Source: Fibrobacter sp. UBA4309 (GTDB lineage Bacteria > Fibrobacterota > Fibrobacteria > Fibrobacterales > Fibrobacteraceae). From it: DNA of 64,000 nucleotides. Positions 43,621-51,972 of the stretch are shown one piece after another. Position 1 is the stretch's first letter. Each line of letters starts with the position of its first letter. The stretch is from contig NZ_DGUN01000046.1 of assembly GCF_002395745.1 (NCBI RefSeq), positions 1 to 64,000 on the forward strand, written 5' to 3'. The position numbers were made by a program, and so were the translations under genes. The notes under the pieces are model-generated. The model had not been told where the DNA came from, ran no database searches, and saw only the letters and a program-made list of their open reading frames with translations.

Positions 43621-46287
43621 ATGAAATACAGTGATTTAGCACTAGCGGAAGAAGAGGGAAAGCTGGAAGCGGCGCTTGACACGTCGCGTAACCTGCTTAT
43701 CGAGGCGCCCACGGGTTCGGGCAAGTCGCTGTTCATCCCCTACTTTTTAAGCAAGCATTGCAAGGGCCGCGTCGTCGTACTGCAGCCCCGCCGTATCGCG
43801 GCGCTCTCGCTTGCGCAGTTTTCGGCGAAGCTCCACGGCGAGCCCTGCGGCAAGACGGTCGGTTACCAGTTCAGGCAAGACAGCTGCAAGAGCGAAGGCA
43901 CGCGCATTCTTTTCCAGACATACGGAAACTTCTTGCAGGAACTGCTGCACGGCAAGATGGACGCCGACTGGGTCGTGTTCGACGAATACCACGAGCGCAA
44001 GGCCGACATGGATTTGCTGTTCGCGTATTTTAGACGAGAGACCGCTGCGCTGGTAGACGAAAGACGAAAGATAGACAGCCCTTCGACTGGTTCGACAGGC
44101 TCACCAACCTTACCGAGGGTTGCAGTGATGTCGGCGGCGCTGAACCGCGACGAACTCGAAGCGGTTCTCGGCGTCAAGTGCCTTAGCCTCGGGCATCCGC
44201 TGTTCCCCGTACAGATTATCAACCAGACGCCCGCCACCGGTAACTCGCTCGTTTCGGGCGTGGGCCTTGACGCCGAAGTGGTGCGGGCGCTCAAGACGCT
44301 ATACCGCAACAACATCTGGCAGACGACGCTAGTCTTTTTGCCGGGCAAGGCCGAAATCGCCCGCTGCCACAGCGCCGCCGCCGAAGCGCTCGGCAACAAC
44401 TGCGCCGAATTCCTGGAACTCTATGGCGGTCAGGACCGCGAAACGCAGGACCGCATCTTCGAAGTCACGGAACGCCCGCGCGTCATCTTCACGACAAACA
44501 TCGCGGAAACCTCCATCACGGTCCCGAACGTCACGGGTGTCGTCGACAGCGGTATCGAGCGCGTAAGCCTCTACGACGACAGCGAGAAGGTGAACGTACT
44601 GCGCACCATGCCCATCTCGATGCAGAACGCCATCCAGCGCAGCGGCCGTAGCGGACGTACGCAGAACGGCTGCGCCATCCGCCTGTGGAGCGAGGAATCC
44701 GAAAAGAGGATGCCCGGAGGAATCGTTCCCGAAGTATTGCAGATCGAGCCGTCGGAACTGCTGCTGCAGAAGGCCGCGTTAGAGAGCAGTTCTCAGCCAC
44801 CGTCATGGCGGTTCCGGGTCAAGCCCGGAATGACGTCCGCCCCGCCATCTAGAATTCTAGATTCCGGCTCGGAGGCCGGAATGACGCAAAAGTCGAAGGC
44901 CGAAATGACGGAGTTGCAACTTCCCACGGCGATTCCTGAGGCACGCGAAAAGACAGCGACCGCACTCCTTGAAAAATTCGGAATGTTCCAGAATGGAGCC
45001 ATCACGGAGCTCGGGCTCAAGGCCATCCGCACGCCGGTTTCAAGCATCCCGCTCGCACTGCTCCTCGCCTCGGCAAGCGGCCCGCAAGACCTCCCCGACC
45101 TTCTGCTGGCCGCCCTCGCCTGGATCCACTCCGGCACCGAGGCATTGCAAAAGTCCAAGGTACCGCAAGACGTCCTCACGCTTGCCGCCGACACGTTGTC
45201 GAAGTCGGTAAACATCCCGCGCGAAGTGAGTTTCACGTTCCGGCAGCTGCGGGAGTACCGCGACGGAATGACGCACCAGTCACATTCCACATCCCACATT
45301 CCACATCCCACACTCCTCACTCTCCGCAGCCTCCTCAAGGCATATCCAGACAGGCTCGCCACGCCAAGCGGCAATGCGTACAAGCTTGCAAACCAGAACA
45401 TCATCCGCCTGCAAGTTACCGAGCCGCCCTACGCAATTTTGGCCCTCACCATGCTGCGCACCGGTGGCGGGAGCAAGTCCGAGCTCAAGGTGAACCTTTA
45501 CGCGCCTATAAGCCAGGACATGCTGGGCGGCGACAACCTCGAAAAGCATTACGAACTCCTGTGGAGGAGCGGCCAGGAACGTTTTATCGGTGTCGAGGTC
45601 ACCGAACTTTCCCGCAAGGAAATCCTCACGCAAGAAGCCTCGCCTAAGGTCCTCGCCGAGCTGAAAAAGCTCACCGTCGACGCCTGGCGCGAAAAAATCG
45701 AGAAGGAAAACTGGTCGGGGCGCTACCTCACCGAATCCGTGCAGACGCTACTGACCAAGATGCGCCTCGCCGCAAAACTGTACCCCGAATACGGACTCCC
45801 CGAGATGAACGAAGAAGACATGGAAATCATCTTCGACGAATTCGCCGACGGGAAATTCCTGCTGCGCGATATCGACGAAGGCCGTTACAGGAACATCGTG
45901 GAAGATTACTTCGGCAAGTCCATGCTCACCTGGCTAAACAAGACCTTCCCCGACCATTACGTACTCCCCAACGGCAAGCGGGCCCGCTACAGCTACCAGG
46001 AAGTCGCCGTCAGCGACGACGGAAAATCCGTACAAAGTATCGAAGGCGTCCTCGTCGAAATCTCTGCCCGCATCGAGGACTTCATGCAGCTGCGCGGCGA
46101 GCACAGAATCGCCGACGGCAAGCTGAAAGTCCGCTACGACATTCTCGCCCCGAACTTCCGCACCATCCAAAAGACTTGGGACTTGACAGGATTCTGGAAG
46201 AACACTTACGCCGAGGTGCGCAAGGAACTGCGCGGACGCTACCCCAAGCACCCGTGGCCAGAAGCAGTCATGATCGGTGAGCAATGA
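43621..46287 (+). CDS. hrpB: ATP-dependent RNA helicase HrpB with in-frame repeat insertions
   Basis: 888 residues, longer than the roughly 810-850 usual for HrpB. The DEAH-type helicase core shows motif I EAPTGSGKS (28-36), motif II DEYHER (121-126), TNIAETSITVPNV and QRSGRSGRTQNG. The HrpB-specific C-terminal domain ends near RYPKHPWPEA. The extra length lies in three places where the protein turns low-complexity and the DNA is repetitive: IDSPSTGSTGSPT (about 151-163), a segment at about 389-436 built from palindromic repeats, and QSHSTSHIPHPTLL (about 553-567) built from 7-mers. All keep the reading frame, so the gene is probably functional. The HrpB role in bacteria is poorly defined. 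Confidence 0.9.
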   Translation: MKYSDLALAEEEGKLEAALDTSRNLLIEAPTGSGKSLFIPYFLSKHCKGRVVVLQPRRIAALSLAQFSAKLHGEPCGKTVGYQFRQDSCKSEGTRILFQTYGNFLQELLHGKMDADWVVFDEYHERKADMDLLFAYFRRETAALVDERRKIDSPSTGSTGSPTLPRVAVMSAALNRDELEAVLGVKCLSLGHPLFPVQIINQTPATGNSLVSGVGLDAEVVRALKTLYRNNIWQTTLVFLPGKAEIARCHSAAAEALGNNCAEFLELYGGQDRETQDRIFEVTERPRVIFTTNIAETSITVPNVTGVVDSGIERVSLYDDSEKVNVLRTMPISMQNAIQRSGRSGRTQNGCAIRLWSEESEKRMPGGIVPEVLQIEPSELLLQKAALESSSQPPSWRFRVKPGMTSAPPSRILDSGSEAGMTQKSKAEMTELQLPTAIPEAREKTATALLEKFGMFQNGAITELGLKAIRTPVSSIPLALLLASASGPQDLPDLLLAALAWIHSGTEALQKSKVPQDVLTLAADTLSKSVNIPREVSFTFRQLREYRDGMTHQSHSTSHIPHPTLLTLRSLLKAYPDRLATPSGNAYKLANQNIIRLQVTEPPYAILALTMLRTGGGSKSELKVNLYAPISQDMLGGDNLEKHYELLWRSGQERFIGVEVTELSRKEILTQEASPKVLAELKKLTVDAWREKIEKENWSGRYLTESVQTLLTKMRLAAKLYPEYGLPEMNEEDMEIIFDEFADGKFLLRDIDEGRYRNIVEDYFGKSMLTWLNKTFPDHYVLPNGKRARYSYQEVAVSDDGKSVQSIEGVLVEISARIEDFMQLRGEHRIADGKLKVRYDILAPNFRTIQKTWDLTGFWKNTYAEVRKELRGRYPKHPWPEAVMIGEQ
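44055..44099. repeat. Short repeats inserted in hrpB (first site)
   Basis: AGACGAA occurs twice in tandem (44055-44068), and 13 nt later TTCGACTGG/TTCGACAGG forms a 9-bp direct repeat (44082-44099). Together they encode the low-complexity stretch DSPSTGSTGSPT, which interrupts the helicase core between motifs II and III. Confidence 0.6.
44801..44910. repeat. Palindromic repeat elements inserted in hrpB (second site)
   Basis: Element 1 has CGTCAT/ATGACG outer arms (44801-44806, 44830-44835) around TTCCGGG/CCCGGAA. A 14-bp perfect palindrome, TCTAGAATTCTAGA, lies at 44848-44861. Element 2 has TTCCGGC (44862-44868) pairing with GCCGGAA (44875-44881), then TGACG. A degenerate third copy ends GGCCGAAATGACG (44898-44910). 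The whole block is read in frame as about 40 residues of hrpB. Confidence 0.85.
45281..45322. repeat. Heptanucleotide tandem repeat inside hrpB (third site)
   Basis: Six consecutive 7-mers, CACATTC, CACATCC, CACATTC, CACATCC, CACACTC and CTCACTC, cover 42 nt, a multiple of 3, and encode a Ser/His/Pro-rich loop. A GGAATGACG copy of the palindrome arm lies just upstream (45265-45273). Confidence 0.85.
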
Positions 46288-46299
46288 GAAATCAGCGGT

Positions 46300-47823
46300 C
46301 TACTTAACCGTATAAATCGTAAGCGTCTTGCTGTATTCGTACCCGACGACAAGCAGCGCCTGGTCCGCAATCGGGCTTTCTTCGGCCGGAATGAACAATA
46401 CGCCTTCGGGTCCGCGGTCAAGTGGATCCAGGTAGAAATCGGCCAGGCGCGGCGACTGCGGTTCCGTAATGTCGATAACCGCCACACCGCTCGTGCGTTC
46501 CAGCCCGACAAACGCGTAGCGGCGACGGTTCACCTCGCCCACGGTCACGTTCTCGGGTTCGCATCCCTTGTCGGAACTGCGCTTGTCCATCTTGAGCTTG
46601 TTCTTCTTGGCATTCCAGTTGAAATACCCGGGCGCGATTTTTGCAATCGTACGCTCGAAGATTTCGCCGGAATCCCAGACGAGACGCCCCGTTTCTCCAT
46701 CGAACACGCTCATCGAGCGCGAACCGAACGTGTACATGTAGGGGCCGCCCTTTTCAAGGTTGCTTACCGACAGGTCCTTCAGTTCCGCCAAAAGCGAATC
46801 CGTAAAGACTTTCCTGTCCAGCCGTCCCTGTTCCGCAAACATCATCGGCGCCGTCACGTCGGTCCAGGCCTTGTAATCGTTCACCGGGGCGCCCTCGTTC
46901 GCGGTAAGCACGAAATGCCTGTCGCCCGCCGTAAACGAAGCGATGCCGTCGGGCTGGCGCAACCCGCGAAGCGGATAGTTCTTGATTTCAATCTGGCCGT
47001 TGCTCACCGCGTCGAGACCGCTGCCCGATTTGGAGTGGTCCACGTAACCGAGCGGGAATACTTTCGCAATCTTTTTGGCGGACACGTCCAGTTTCGCGAT
47101 GGCGTTGTTCTCTTGCAGGCTCACCCACGCCCACCTGGAATCATCCGACACCGTAATGTATTCCGGTTCCAGTGAGCGGACAAAGCCCTTCACGCCGGGG
47201 CTACGCACTCCTGCCTTCTTGAGAGATGCCGTATCGAGCTTGTCGAAACGGGCCACCGTGAGTTCCGCATTTTTCCACAACTCCGCATCGCCAGCCTTGG
47301 CGACGGACAGAATCGCAACACCGCCTTCAGGGTCTTCCGAATAATCCGTACTCGGCGAACCTTCGCACGCCACCAGCAGATTCTTGCCGTCGGGAGTAAA
47401 CTTGATCATGTCTGGCTGGCTGCACACCTTGTACAGGCCAACGACTTCCAGGCTGTCCGTATAGCGCATCACCTGCACCTGGCCATCTTTCCAGGCATCG
47501 TCTTCGAGCATGGAGACTGCCACCAGGTCGCCAAAGACCGTCACGCTCGAGGCGTTCCCGGGAATCTGCTTCTCCGTGATTTTCTTGGGCATGCCGGGAT
47601 TTGATAGATCGACCACCTCGGCAATCTTGGCATCGCCCACGACAAAGAGCACTTTCTTCGCGGGCATGAACGCCGAAATCTCGGCCGTCTTCATCGATAG
47701 CGTCGAAAGCGGGGTCAATACGCCACCCAGCTGGAACGGGCCGGCCGACGTGGCGTTTTGCTTTGCATAACAAAAGCCCGCACATAAAAGCAGGCTCAAG
47801 ACAAAGGCGGAATTTTGCTTCAT
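46300..47823 (-). CDS. Exported choice-of-anchor-I beta-propeller protein
   Basis: 507 residues with a signal peptide (about 1-20). The mature chain is a beta-propeller-like protein matching the choice-of-anchor I family, which is often fused to or near alkaline-phosphatase-like enzymes: LLVACEGSPSTDYSEDPEGG, LEPEYITVSDDSRWAWVSLQ, RQPDGIASF, LTANEGAPVNDY and GVAVIDITEPQSPRLAD. It has no catalytic motif of its own. Function is unknown beyond an extracellular or periplasmic scaffold. It converges on hrpB (12 nt between stops) and follows the 144-residue gene by 16 nt on the same strand. Confidence 0.8.
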   Translation of the reverse strand: MKQNSAFVLSLLLCAGFCYAKQNATSAGPFQLGGVLTPLSTLSMKTAEISAFMPAKKVLFVVGDAKIAEVVDLSNPGMPKKITEKQIPGNASSVTVFGDLVAVSMLEDDAWKDGQVQVMRYTDSLEVVGLYKVCSQPDMIKFTPDGKNLLVACEGSPSTDYSEDPEGGVAILSVAKAGDAELWKNAELTVARFDKLDTASLKKAGVRSPGVKGFVRSLEPEYITVSDDSRWAWVSLQENNAIAKLDVSAKKIAKVFPLGYVDHSKSGSGLDAVSNGQIEIKNYPLRGLRQPDGIASFTAGDRHFVLTANEGAPVNDYKAWTDVTAPMMFAEQGRLDRKVFTDSLLAELKDLSVSNLEKGGPYMYTFGSRSMSVFDGETGRLVWDSGEIFERTIAKIAPGYFNWNAKKNKLKMDKRSSDKGCEPENVTVGEVNRRRYAFVGLERTSGVAVIDITEPQSPRLADFYLDPLDRGPEGVLFIPAEESPIADQALLVVGYEYSKTLTIYTVK

Positions 47824-47839
47824 ACTATTTCCTAAAGAA

Positions 47840-48274
47840 TCACTTCATAATCAGCCACATAATCAACAGGCCAATGCCTACACCGCCAAGGAACGAAGAG
47901 CCGCTCATCATCGCAGCCTGCTGGCGATCTTCCTTGGCCTTTTCGTTTTTCTGCTCGTTCACGCCAATCGAAATTCCCAAAGCTTGCGCACAGACTTCGT
48001 TGTCTTTCTTGAGGGTATTGTAGCTCTTTTCCCAATTTTCGCTTTTGGCCTTCTCGACTTCGATGGCGGCGCGGAGGGAATCCTTTTCCATGGAGCACGC
48101 ATTTCCCTGGGCTTGCATCACGCTGTCGCGCAAAGCCAGTTCCTGTTGCATAACATCCACTGGGCCCTGTCCGGCTGCGGAAAGTGAATCCGCCACGGGA
48201 GCCGCTTCTGCGGCAAACACGGCTGAGGCAGATAAAAACAGCGCCAGGGCAGCAAGTCTAATCATTCTTTTCAT
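47840..48274 (-). CDS. Exported coiled-coil protein with C-terminal membrane helix
   Basis: 144 residues: signal peptide (about 1-21, ALALFLSASAVFAAEAA), a helical region with coiled-coil character (about 45-110), and a C-terminal hydrophobic helix GSSFLGGVGIGLLIMWLIMK. No family is recognised. A CTATATT box ends exactly 6 nt before ATG 48274 and no ribosome site is visible, so its mRNA may be leaderless. It probably heads a two-gene unit with the propeller gene. Confidence 0.65.
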   Translation of the reverse strand: MKRMIRLAALALFLSASAVFAAEAAPVADSLSAAGQGPVDVMQQELALRDSVMQAQGNACSMEKDSLRAAIEVEKAKSENWEKSYNTLKKDNEVCAQALGISIGVNEQKNEKAKEDRQQAAMMSGSSFLGGVGIGLLIMWLIMK

Positions 48275-48280
48275 GCTTTA

Positions 48281-48286
48281 AATATA
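48281..48286 (-). promoter_or_regulatory. -10-like TATATT box, 6 nt before the 144-residue gene
   Basis: TATATT on the minus strand, 6 nt, then ATG 48274; no Shine-Dalgarno sequence between. It fits the leaderless pattern also seen at mnmA and coaD. Confidence 0.5.
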
Positions 48287-48315
48287 GCAAATTAGCCTTA
48301 TAAGACCACTTTAGC

Positions 48316-49491
48316 CTATTTCGGCAAAACGACCTTCTTCAGCCAAATGCCGCCCGCAGTACGCACGTAGTAGATTCCCGGCCTTTCGGCCCGGAAATTC
48401 TTCACGACAGAACCGTCCAGGCGGCGGACTTCGACAATCTCGTCGCGTTCCATTTCGGACCGGACAACAGGAATCGGAGAAGAGTCACCCGAAGAGGATT
48501 TCGGCTTGTCTGTAGAACTCGAGGTACCGGGATCCGTGCCCTGCGAAGAGCTGGACTTCGGCTTGTCCGCAGAACTCGAGGTACCGGGATTCGTGCCCTG
48601 CGAAGAACTGGACTTCGGCTTGTCCGCAGAACTCGACTTCGGCGGTTCCGAAGAACTGGATTTCGGTGTTTCAGAAGAGCTCGACTTTGGCGGTTCTACG
48701 GAACTCGAAGATTCCGAGGGAGAATTCAATTTCCTGGAATCCACCAAGGTCACCTTGACCGTCTGAATGCGGATTGTCTTGATCGTATCGGGAATCGGCG
48801 CTTTTTGATCCATTGCGCTTTTGGCCGCCCTAAAGGCGGTCAGGGAGTCGTACGCCACAGCTCCGGTAAATTTAGACCGGGTAACCCTATTCGTCACTCC
48901 ATCTATAATGGAGTCGTATACGAGTTCATACCTCAGTCCGACAAACCACCATTCAAAATTCAGCTCGAAAGGTCTTGAGACTAGGATTTCTCCCGGGCCA
49001 AAGGCATCGTCATCCGGGAGCTTATTCTGAGCCATAGCCAAGAAATTGTTCGCATTTGTAGAATCATAAGTCCCGATGCTTTTTACATTATGGGAGTCGT
49101 AAATATACGTGGCATAGTTTTTTATGGTATCCCTGTACCAATGGTCCCTTTCCCAAGTCAGGTAATCATAAGTATTGCCCTTTGTCTCATAGCAATTGGC
49201 CGTAATAGAATACGGCACAGTGAATTGCGCATAGTCACTGAGCGCCAATTTCAAAGTATTGTAAGAAGCATGCGTCTTCGTTTTAACGGAATCGGTTTTC
49301 CAGTTGTTGACATTGCCTTGCGGATTGCCGTACCAGTTACTTTCGTCAATGGATTTCGCAATCAAGGTCACTTTCGTGTTCAGCAGGGAATCGCATACAT
49401 TGCGGATAAAAGTGGCTTCACCGGAGCCTTGGGCCAGGGCCATCGCCGACGCAAAGGCCAGCAGGAAAAATGCAACCTTGAGATAACGCAT
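48316..49491 (-). CDS. Secreted protein with Ser/Pro/Lys repeat linker
   Basis: 391 residues with a perfect AAGGAGG site 5 nt before the start. Signal peptide to about ALAQG (residue 20). A 220-residue N-terminal domain rich in Tyr, Asn and Asp (CDSLLNTKVTLIAKSIDESN, YDYLTWERDHWYRDTI) is not recognised. A long linker of KPKSSSS and PGTSSS units (about 255-340) precedes a C-terminal beta module, EVRRLDGSVVKNFRAERPG, ending WLKKVVLPK, like type IX sorting domains. The linker DNA contains two exact-length 57-bp repeats. No catalytic motif was found. Confidence 0.75.
   Translation of the reverse strand: MRYLKVAFFLLAFASAMALAQGSGEATFIRNVCDSLLNTKVTLIAKSIDESNWYGNPQGNVNNWKTDSVKTKTHASYNTLKLALSDYAQFTVPYSITANCYETKGNTYDYLTWERDHWYRDTIKNYATYIYDSHNVKSIGTYDSTNANNFLAMAQNKLPDDDAFGPGEILVSRPFELNFEWWFVGLRYELVYDSIIDGVTNRVTRSKFTGAVAYDSLTAFRAAKSAMDQKAPIPDTIKTIRIQTVKVTLVDSRKLNSPSESSSSVEPPKSSSSETPKSSSSEPPKSSSADKPKSSSSQGTNPGTSSSADKPKSSSSQGTDPGTSSSTDKPKSSSGDSSPIPVVRSEMERDEIVEVRRLDGSVVKNFRAERPGIYYVRTAGGIWLKKVVLPK
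48497..48634. repeat. 57-bp tandem repeat in the linker of the secreted protein
   Basis: Two full copies (48497-48553, 48554-48610) differ at about five positions, and a truncated third copy covers 48611-48634. The unit length is a multiple of 3, so copy-number change would lengthen or shorten the linker by 19 residues without a frameshift. Confidence 0.9.
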
Positions 49492-49574
49492 ACAACCTCC
49501 TTATACGCCATAAATATATACTGATTTACGCGTCAAAGGAAGTTCGCGAGGCATTTTAGCCCCCGAAATGTGAT

Positions 49575-50534
49575 TTAGAACGTTCCGAGGATTCTTTTCC
49601 AGCCGTCTTCGGGAATCTGGGCGCCCATGACCTGCACCACCTCGTTGCTAACGACGCTTCCGAGGTTGCCGCTGCGTTCCATATCCCAGCCGTTCATGTA
49701 GCCGTACAGGAATCCCGACGCCCACAGGTCGCCGGCACCAGTGGTATCGATAGCCTTTGCGGGGCCAGCCTGTACACGGGTCACCTGGCCGTCTTTGGCA
49801 ATCAGGGCGCCACGCTTGCCGATTTTCACCACCGCGACTTTAGCCTTTTTCGCAAGGACATCGAGAGCGGCTTCTTCCTTGACGCCCGCATAGGCAAAGG
49901 CCTCGTCCTCGTTCGCGATGATGATGTCGATCATTTTCTGTTCAAAGAGTTCATCGAAAGTCTTGCGGCAGGCATCCACCACGCCGAAACTGCTGAAATC
50001 GAGAGCCGTTTCTACACCAAGGCTACGGGCAAGCGTAAACGATTTCTTGAAACAGTCCGCATTGAAAGCGCGGTAGCCTTCGGCATAGAGCAGGCCCACG
50101 CCATCGTAGAGCGCCGGCACAAAGTCGTCGCTTCCGAGGAAATCGGACGCCCCGAGATATGTCCACATAGAACGTTGGGCATCGGGAGTCACTGCAGAAA
50201 ACACGCAGCCTGTCGCGGCATCCGAAATGCCGAGCTTCGATTCCACGCCATTGTTCTTCAGGTGTTCCTGGAAAAGCTTGCCAAGTTCGTCGTCACCAAT
50301 CTTCGAAATGAAGGCGGCCTTGCCTCCCAGGCGCGAAAGTCCGACCATCGTGTTGCAGGTCGAGCCTCCCGGTACGCGCAAGGGATTCTTGAGCGCCGCA
50401 AGGAATTTTTCCATCTGCGGCCAGTCAACCATGTTCATGCCGCCCTTCTGCACGCCCTGCGATTCAATCCAGGCGTCATCTACGTTTGCAAGAATATCGA
50501 CGAGGGCAGCGCCCATACCTAAAACTTTTTTCAT
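49575..50534 (-). CDS. PfkB-family carbohydrate/nucleoside kinase
   Basis: About 319 residues. The C-terminal signature DTTGAGDLWASGFLYG contains the catalytic Asp, and NPLRVPGGSTCNTMVGLSRL holds the N-terminal signature. The absence of sugar-specific loops and the N-terminus VLGMGAALVDILANVDDAWI resemble adenosine-kinase-like members, but the substrate is not determined. ATG 50534 overlaps the TGA of the rhomboid gene (TGATG), so it is the last gene of a coupled run that begins at the ComEA-like gene. Confidence 0.88.
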   Translation of the reverse strand: MKKVLGMGAALVDILANVDDAWIESQGVQKGGMNMVDWPQMEKFLAALKNPLRVPGGSTCNTMVGLSRLGGKAAFISKIGDDELGKLFQEHLKNNGVESKLGISDAATGCVFSAVTPDAQRSMWTYLGASDFLGSDDFVPALYDGVGLLYAEGYRAFNADCFKKSFTLARSLGVETALDFSSFGVVDACRKTFDELFEQKMIDIIIANEDEAFAYAGVKEEAALDVLAKKAKVAVVKIGKRGALIAKDGQVTRVQAGPAKAIDTTGAGDLWASGFLYGYMNGWDMERSGNLGSVVSNEVVQVMGAQIPEDGWKRILGTF

Positions 50535-51439
50535 CACAAGCCTCCCCTGCGACGGCGGAGCTTGTCGCCCGCCCGCAGTAAAAATTGACGTTCCGCATCG
50601 GTCAGGGAATTGATCCCTTCACTGCTCACCTTCTTGAGGATTTCATCCATCCTCTTCTGTTCATCCACGTAAAAGACTTCGCCTTCCAGAGGTCTGTCTT
50701 CGGGTGCTTTCTCGGCAGAGCCAGTGCGGCCTCCATCTTCCATGCGGAACCTGGAGCGCTGCGCCTTGCGCTTGACTGCATCGAAAAAGCCTTCCATGCC
50801 TACGTGCCCGTTCCGCAGGGTACGTTCATAGAAATGCATGTAGAGGAATCCGCCCACGACGCCGCCCAGGTGGGCAAAGTGGGCTACGCCATCGCTGGAA
50901 TGTGCCATGAGCACGTCGACCGCCACCATGAACCACATTGCGTACTTGATGCGCATCGGGAAAAAGAAGAACATCAAAAGCATACGGTTCGGGAAAAACT
51001 TGTAGTATGCGACGAATATGCCCATCAAGGCGCCAGACGCACCGATAATCGGGGCGTTCGTCATGCCAAGCCAATACATTGCAAGGCTGAACACCGCGGC
51101 AAAGATTCCGCAGAAAAAGTACATTCCCGAAAAATGCTTGCTCCCCATCATGTCGGCGACTTCGCTGCCGAACATCCAGAGCATCAGCATATTGAACAAA
51201 AAATGCCAGAAATCCACATGGACAAACATGTATGTGACAAAACGCCAAGCCTGTTCCGGCGCAAACGGCCAGAAAGCCCCCAGGTAGGCGATGTATTCGC
51301 GTACGTTCGCATCGCCAAAACCGGGAATATTCAAGTGCAGGCCGAGAAGGCTGCCGCCCACAAAGGCGAGGCCGAAAATCACTGTGTTGACAATCAGCAG
51401 TACGCGAAGGATTTTAGGTAGGAATCGAAAAGGTCTCAT
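50534..51439 (-). CDS. Rhomboid-family intramembrane serine protease
   Basis: 301 residues with six or so transmembrane helices in the first 205. The catalytic dyad is Ser135 in GASGALMG and His190 in AHFAHLGGVVGG. HVDFWHFLFNMLMLW gives the L1/TM2 rhomboid signature. A charged cytoplasmic tail (210-301, rich in Arg/Glu with a final RRRRGGL) follows; similar tails occur in FCB-group rhomboids. It would cleave single-pass membrane proteins. It lies 9 nt after coaD. Confidence 0.92.
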   Translation of the reverse strand: MRPFRFLPKILRVLLIVNTVIFGLAFVGGSLLGLHLNIPGFGDANVREYIAYLGAFWPFAPEQAWRFVTYMFVHVDFWHFLFNMLMLWMFGSEVADMMGSKHFSGMYFFCGIFAAVFSLAMYWLGMTNAPIIGASGALMGIFVAYYKFFPNRMLLMFFFFPMRIKYAMWFMVAVDVLMAHSSDGVAHFAHLGGVVGGFLYMHFYERTLRNGHVGMEGFFDAVKRKAQRSRFRMEDGGRTGSAEKAPEDRPLEGEVFYVDEQKRMDEILKKVSSEGINSLTDAERQFLLRAGDKLRRRRGGL

Positions 51440-51448
51440 AGGTCAACT

Positions 51449-51952
51449 TCATCTACATTTTTCAACAACCATGGGAACGACAGCCTCGGGCACATACTTC
51501 GCGAGCAACTTGTGGCCTTCTTCATCTTTTGCAATGCCGGCCTTCAAGAGTTCACGCACCACCGAGCTGCTCACTGCCAAATGTTCCTGTGCGCTCGACA
51601 GGAATACCGTCTCGATTTCCGGACAAAGCACCTTGTTGTTCCAGGCGACCGTCTGTTCGTATTCCACATCGGCAGCGCCCCGGATGCCGCGCACCAGGTA
51701 CTTCGCACCGACACGCTTCGCGAAATCGACCGTCAGGCCGTCAAAGCAATCCACCTTCACGTTCGGGATATTTTCAACCGCCTTGCGCGCCATCTCTGCA
51801 CGGGCAGCTTCGTCAAAGAGGTTCTTCTTGGACGCATTCACCGCAAGGAGCACGTACAGTTCGTCGAACAGGCTGGACGCCCGCGCGACAATGTCCAGAT
51901 GGCCCACGGTAAACGGGTCAAAAGACCCGGCGAATACGGCGATTTTTTGCAT
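51449..51952 (-). CDS. coaD: Phosphopantetheine adenylyltransferase CoaD
   Basis: 167 residues, the normal length. It transfers AMP to 4'-phosphopantetheine in CoA synthesis. The nucleotidyltransferase motif is GSFDPFTVGHLDI, and YLVRGIRGAADVEYEQTVAW and VSSSVVREL are diagnostic. Although it lies 20 nt after rsmD in the same direction, a CTATATT box 6 nt before ATG 51952 suggests its own leaderless promoter. Confidence 0.95.
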   Translation of the reverse strand: MQKIAVFAGSFDPFTVGHLDIVARASSLFDELYVLLAVNASKKNLFDEAARAEMARKAVENIPNVKVDCFDGLTVDFAKRVGAKYLVRGIRGAADVEYEQTVAWNNKVLCPEIETVFLSSAQEHLAVSSSVVRELLKAGIAKDEEGHKLLAKYVPEAVVPMVVEKCR

Positions 51953-51958
51953 ACCCTA

Positions 51959-51964
51959 AATATA
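51959..51964 (-). promoter_or_regulatory. -10-like TATATT box, 6 nt before coaD
   Basis: TATATT on the minus strand followed by 6 nt and ATG 51952, within the 20-nt gap between rsmD and coaD. The gap contains no other promoter element. Confidence 0.5.
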
Positions 51965-51972
51965 GTTAATAG

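Noticed and set aside
48497..48634. Possible CRISPR-like array
   Set aside because: The 57-bp units are contiguous with no unique spacers and are in frame with a coding sequence.
48506..48766. Plus-strand repetitive frame (EELDFG units)
   Set aside because: It is the antisense reading of the Ser/Lys/Pro linker repeats of the secreted protein.
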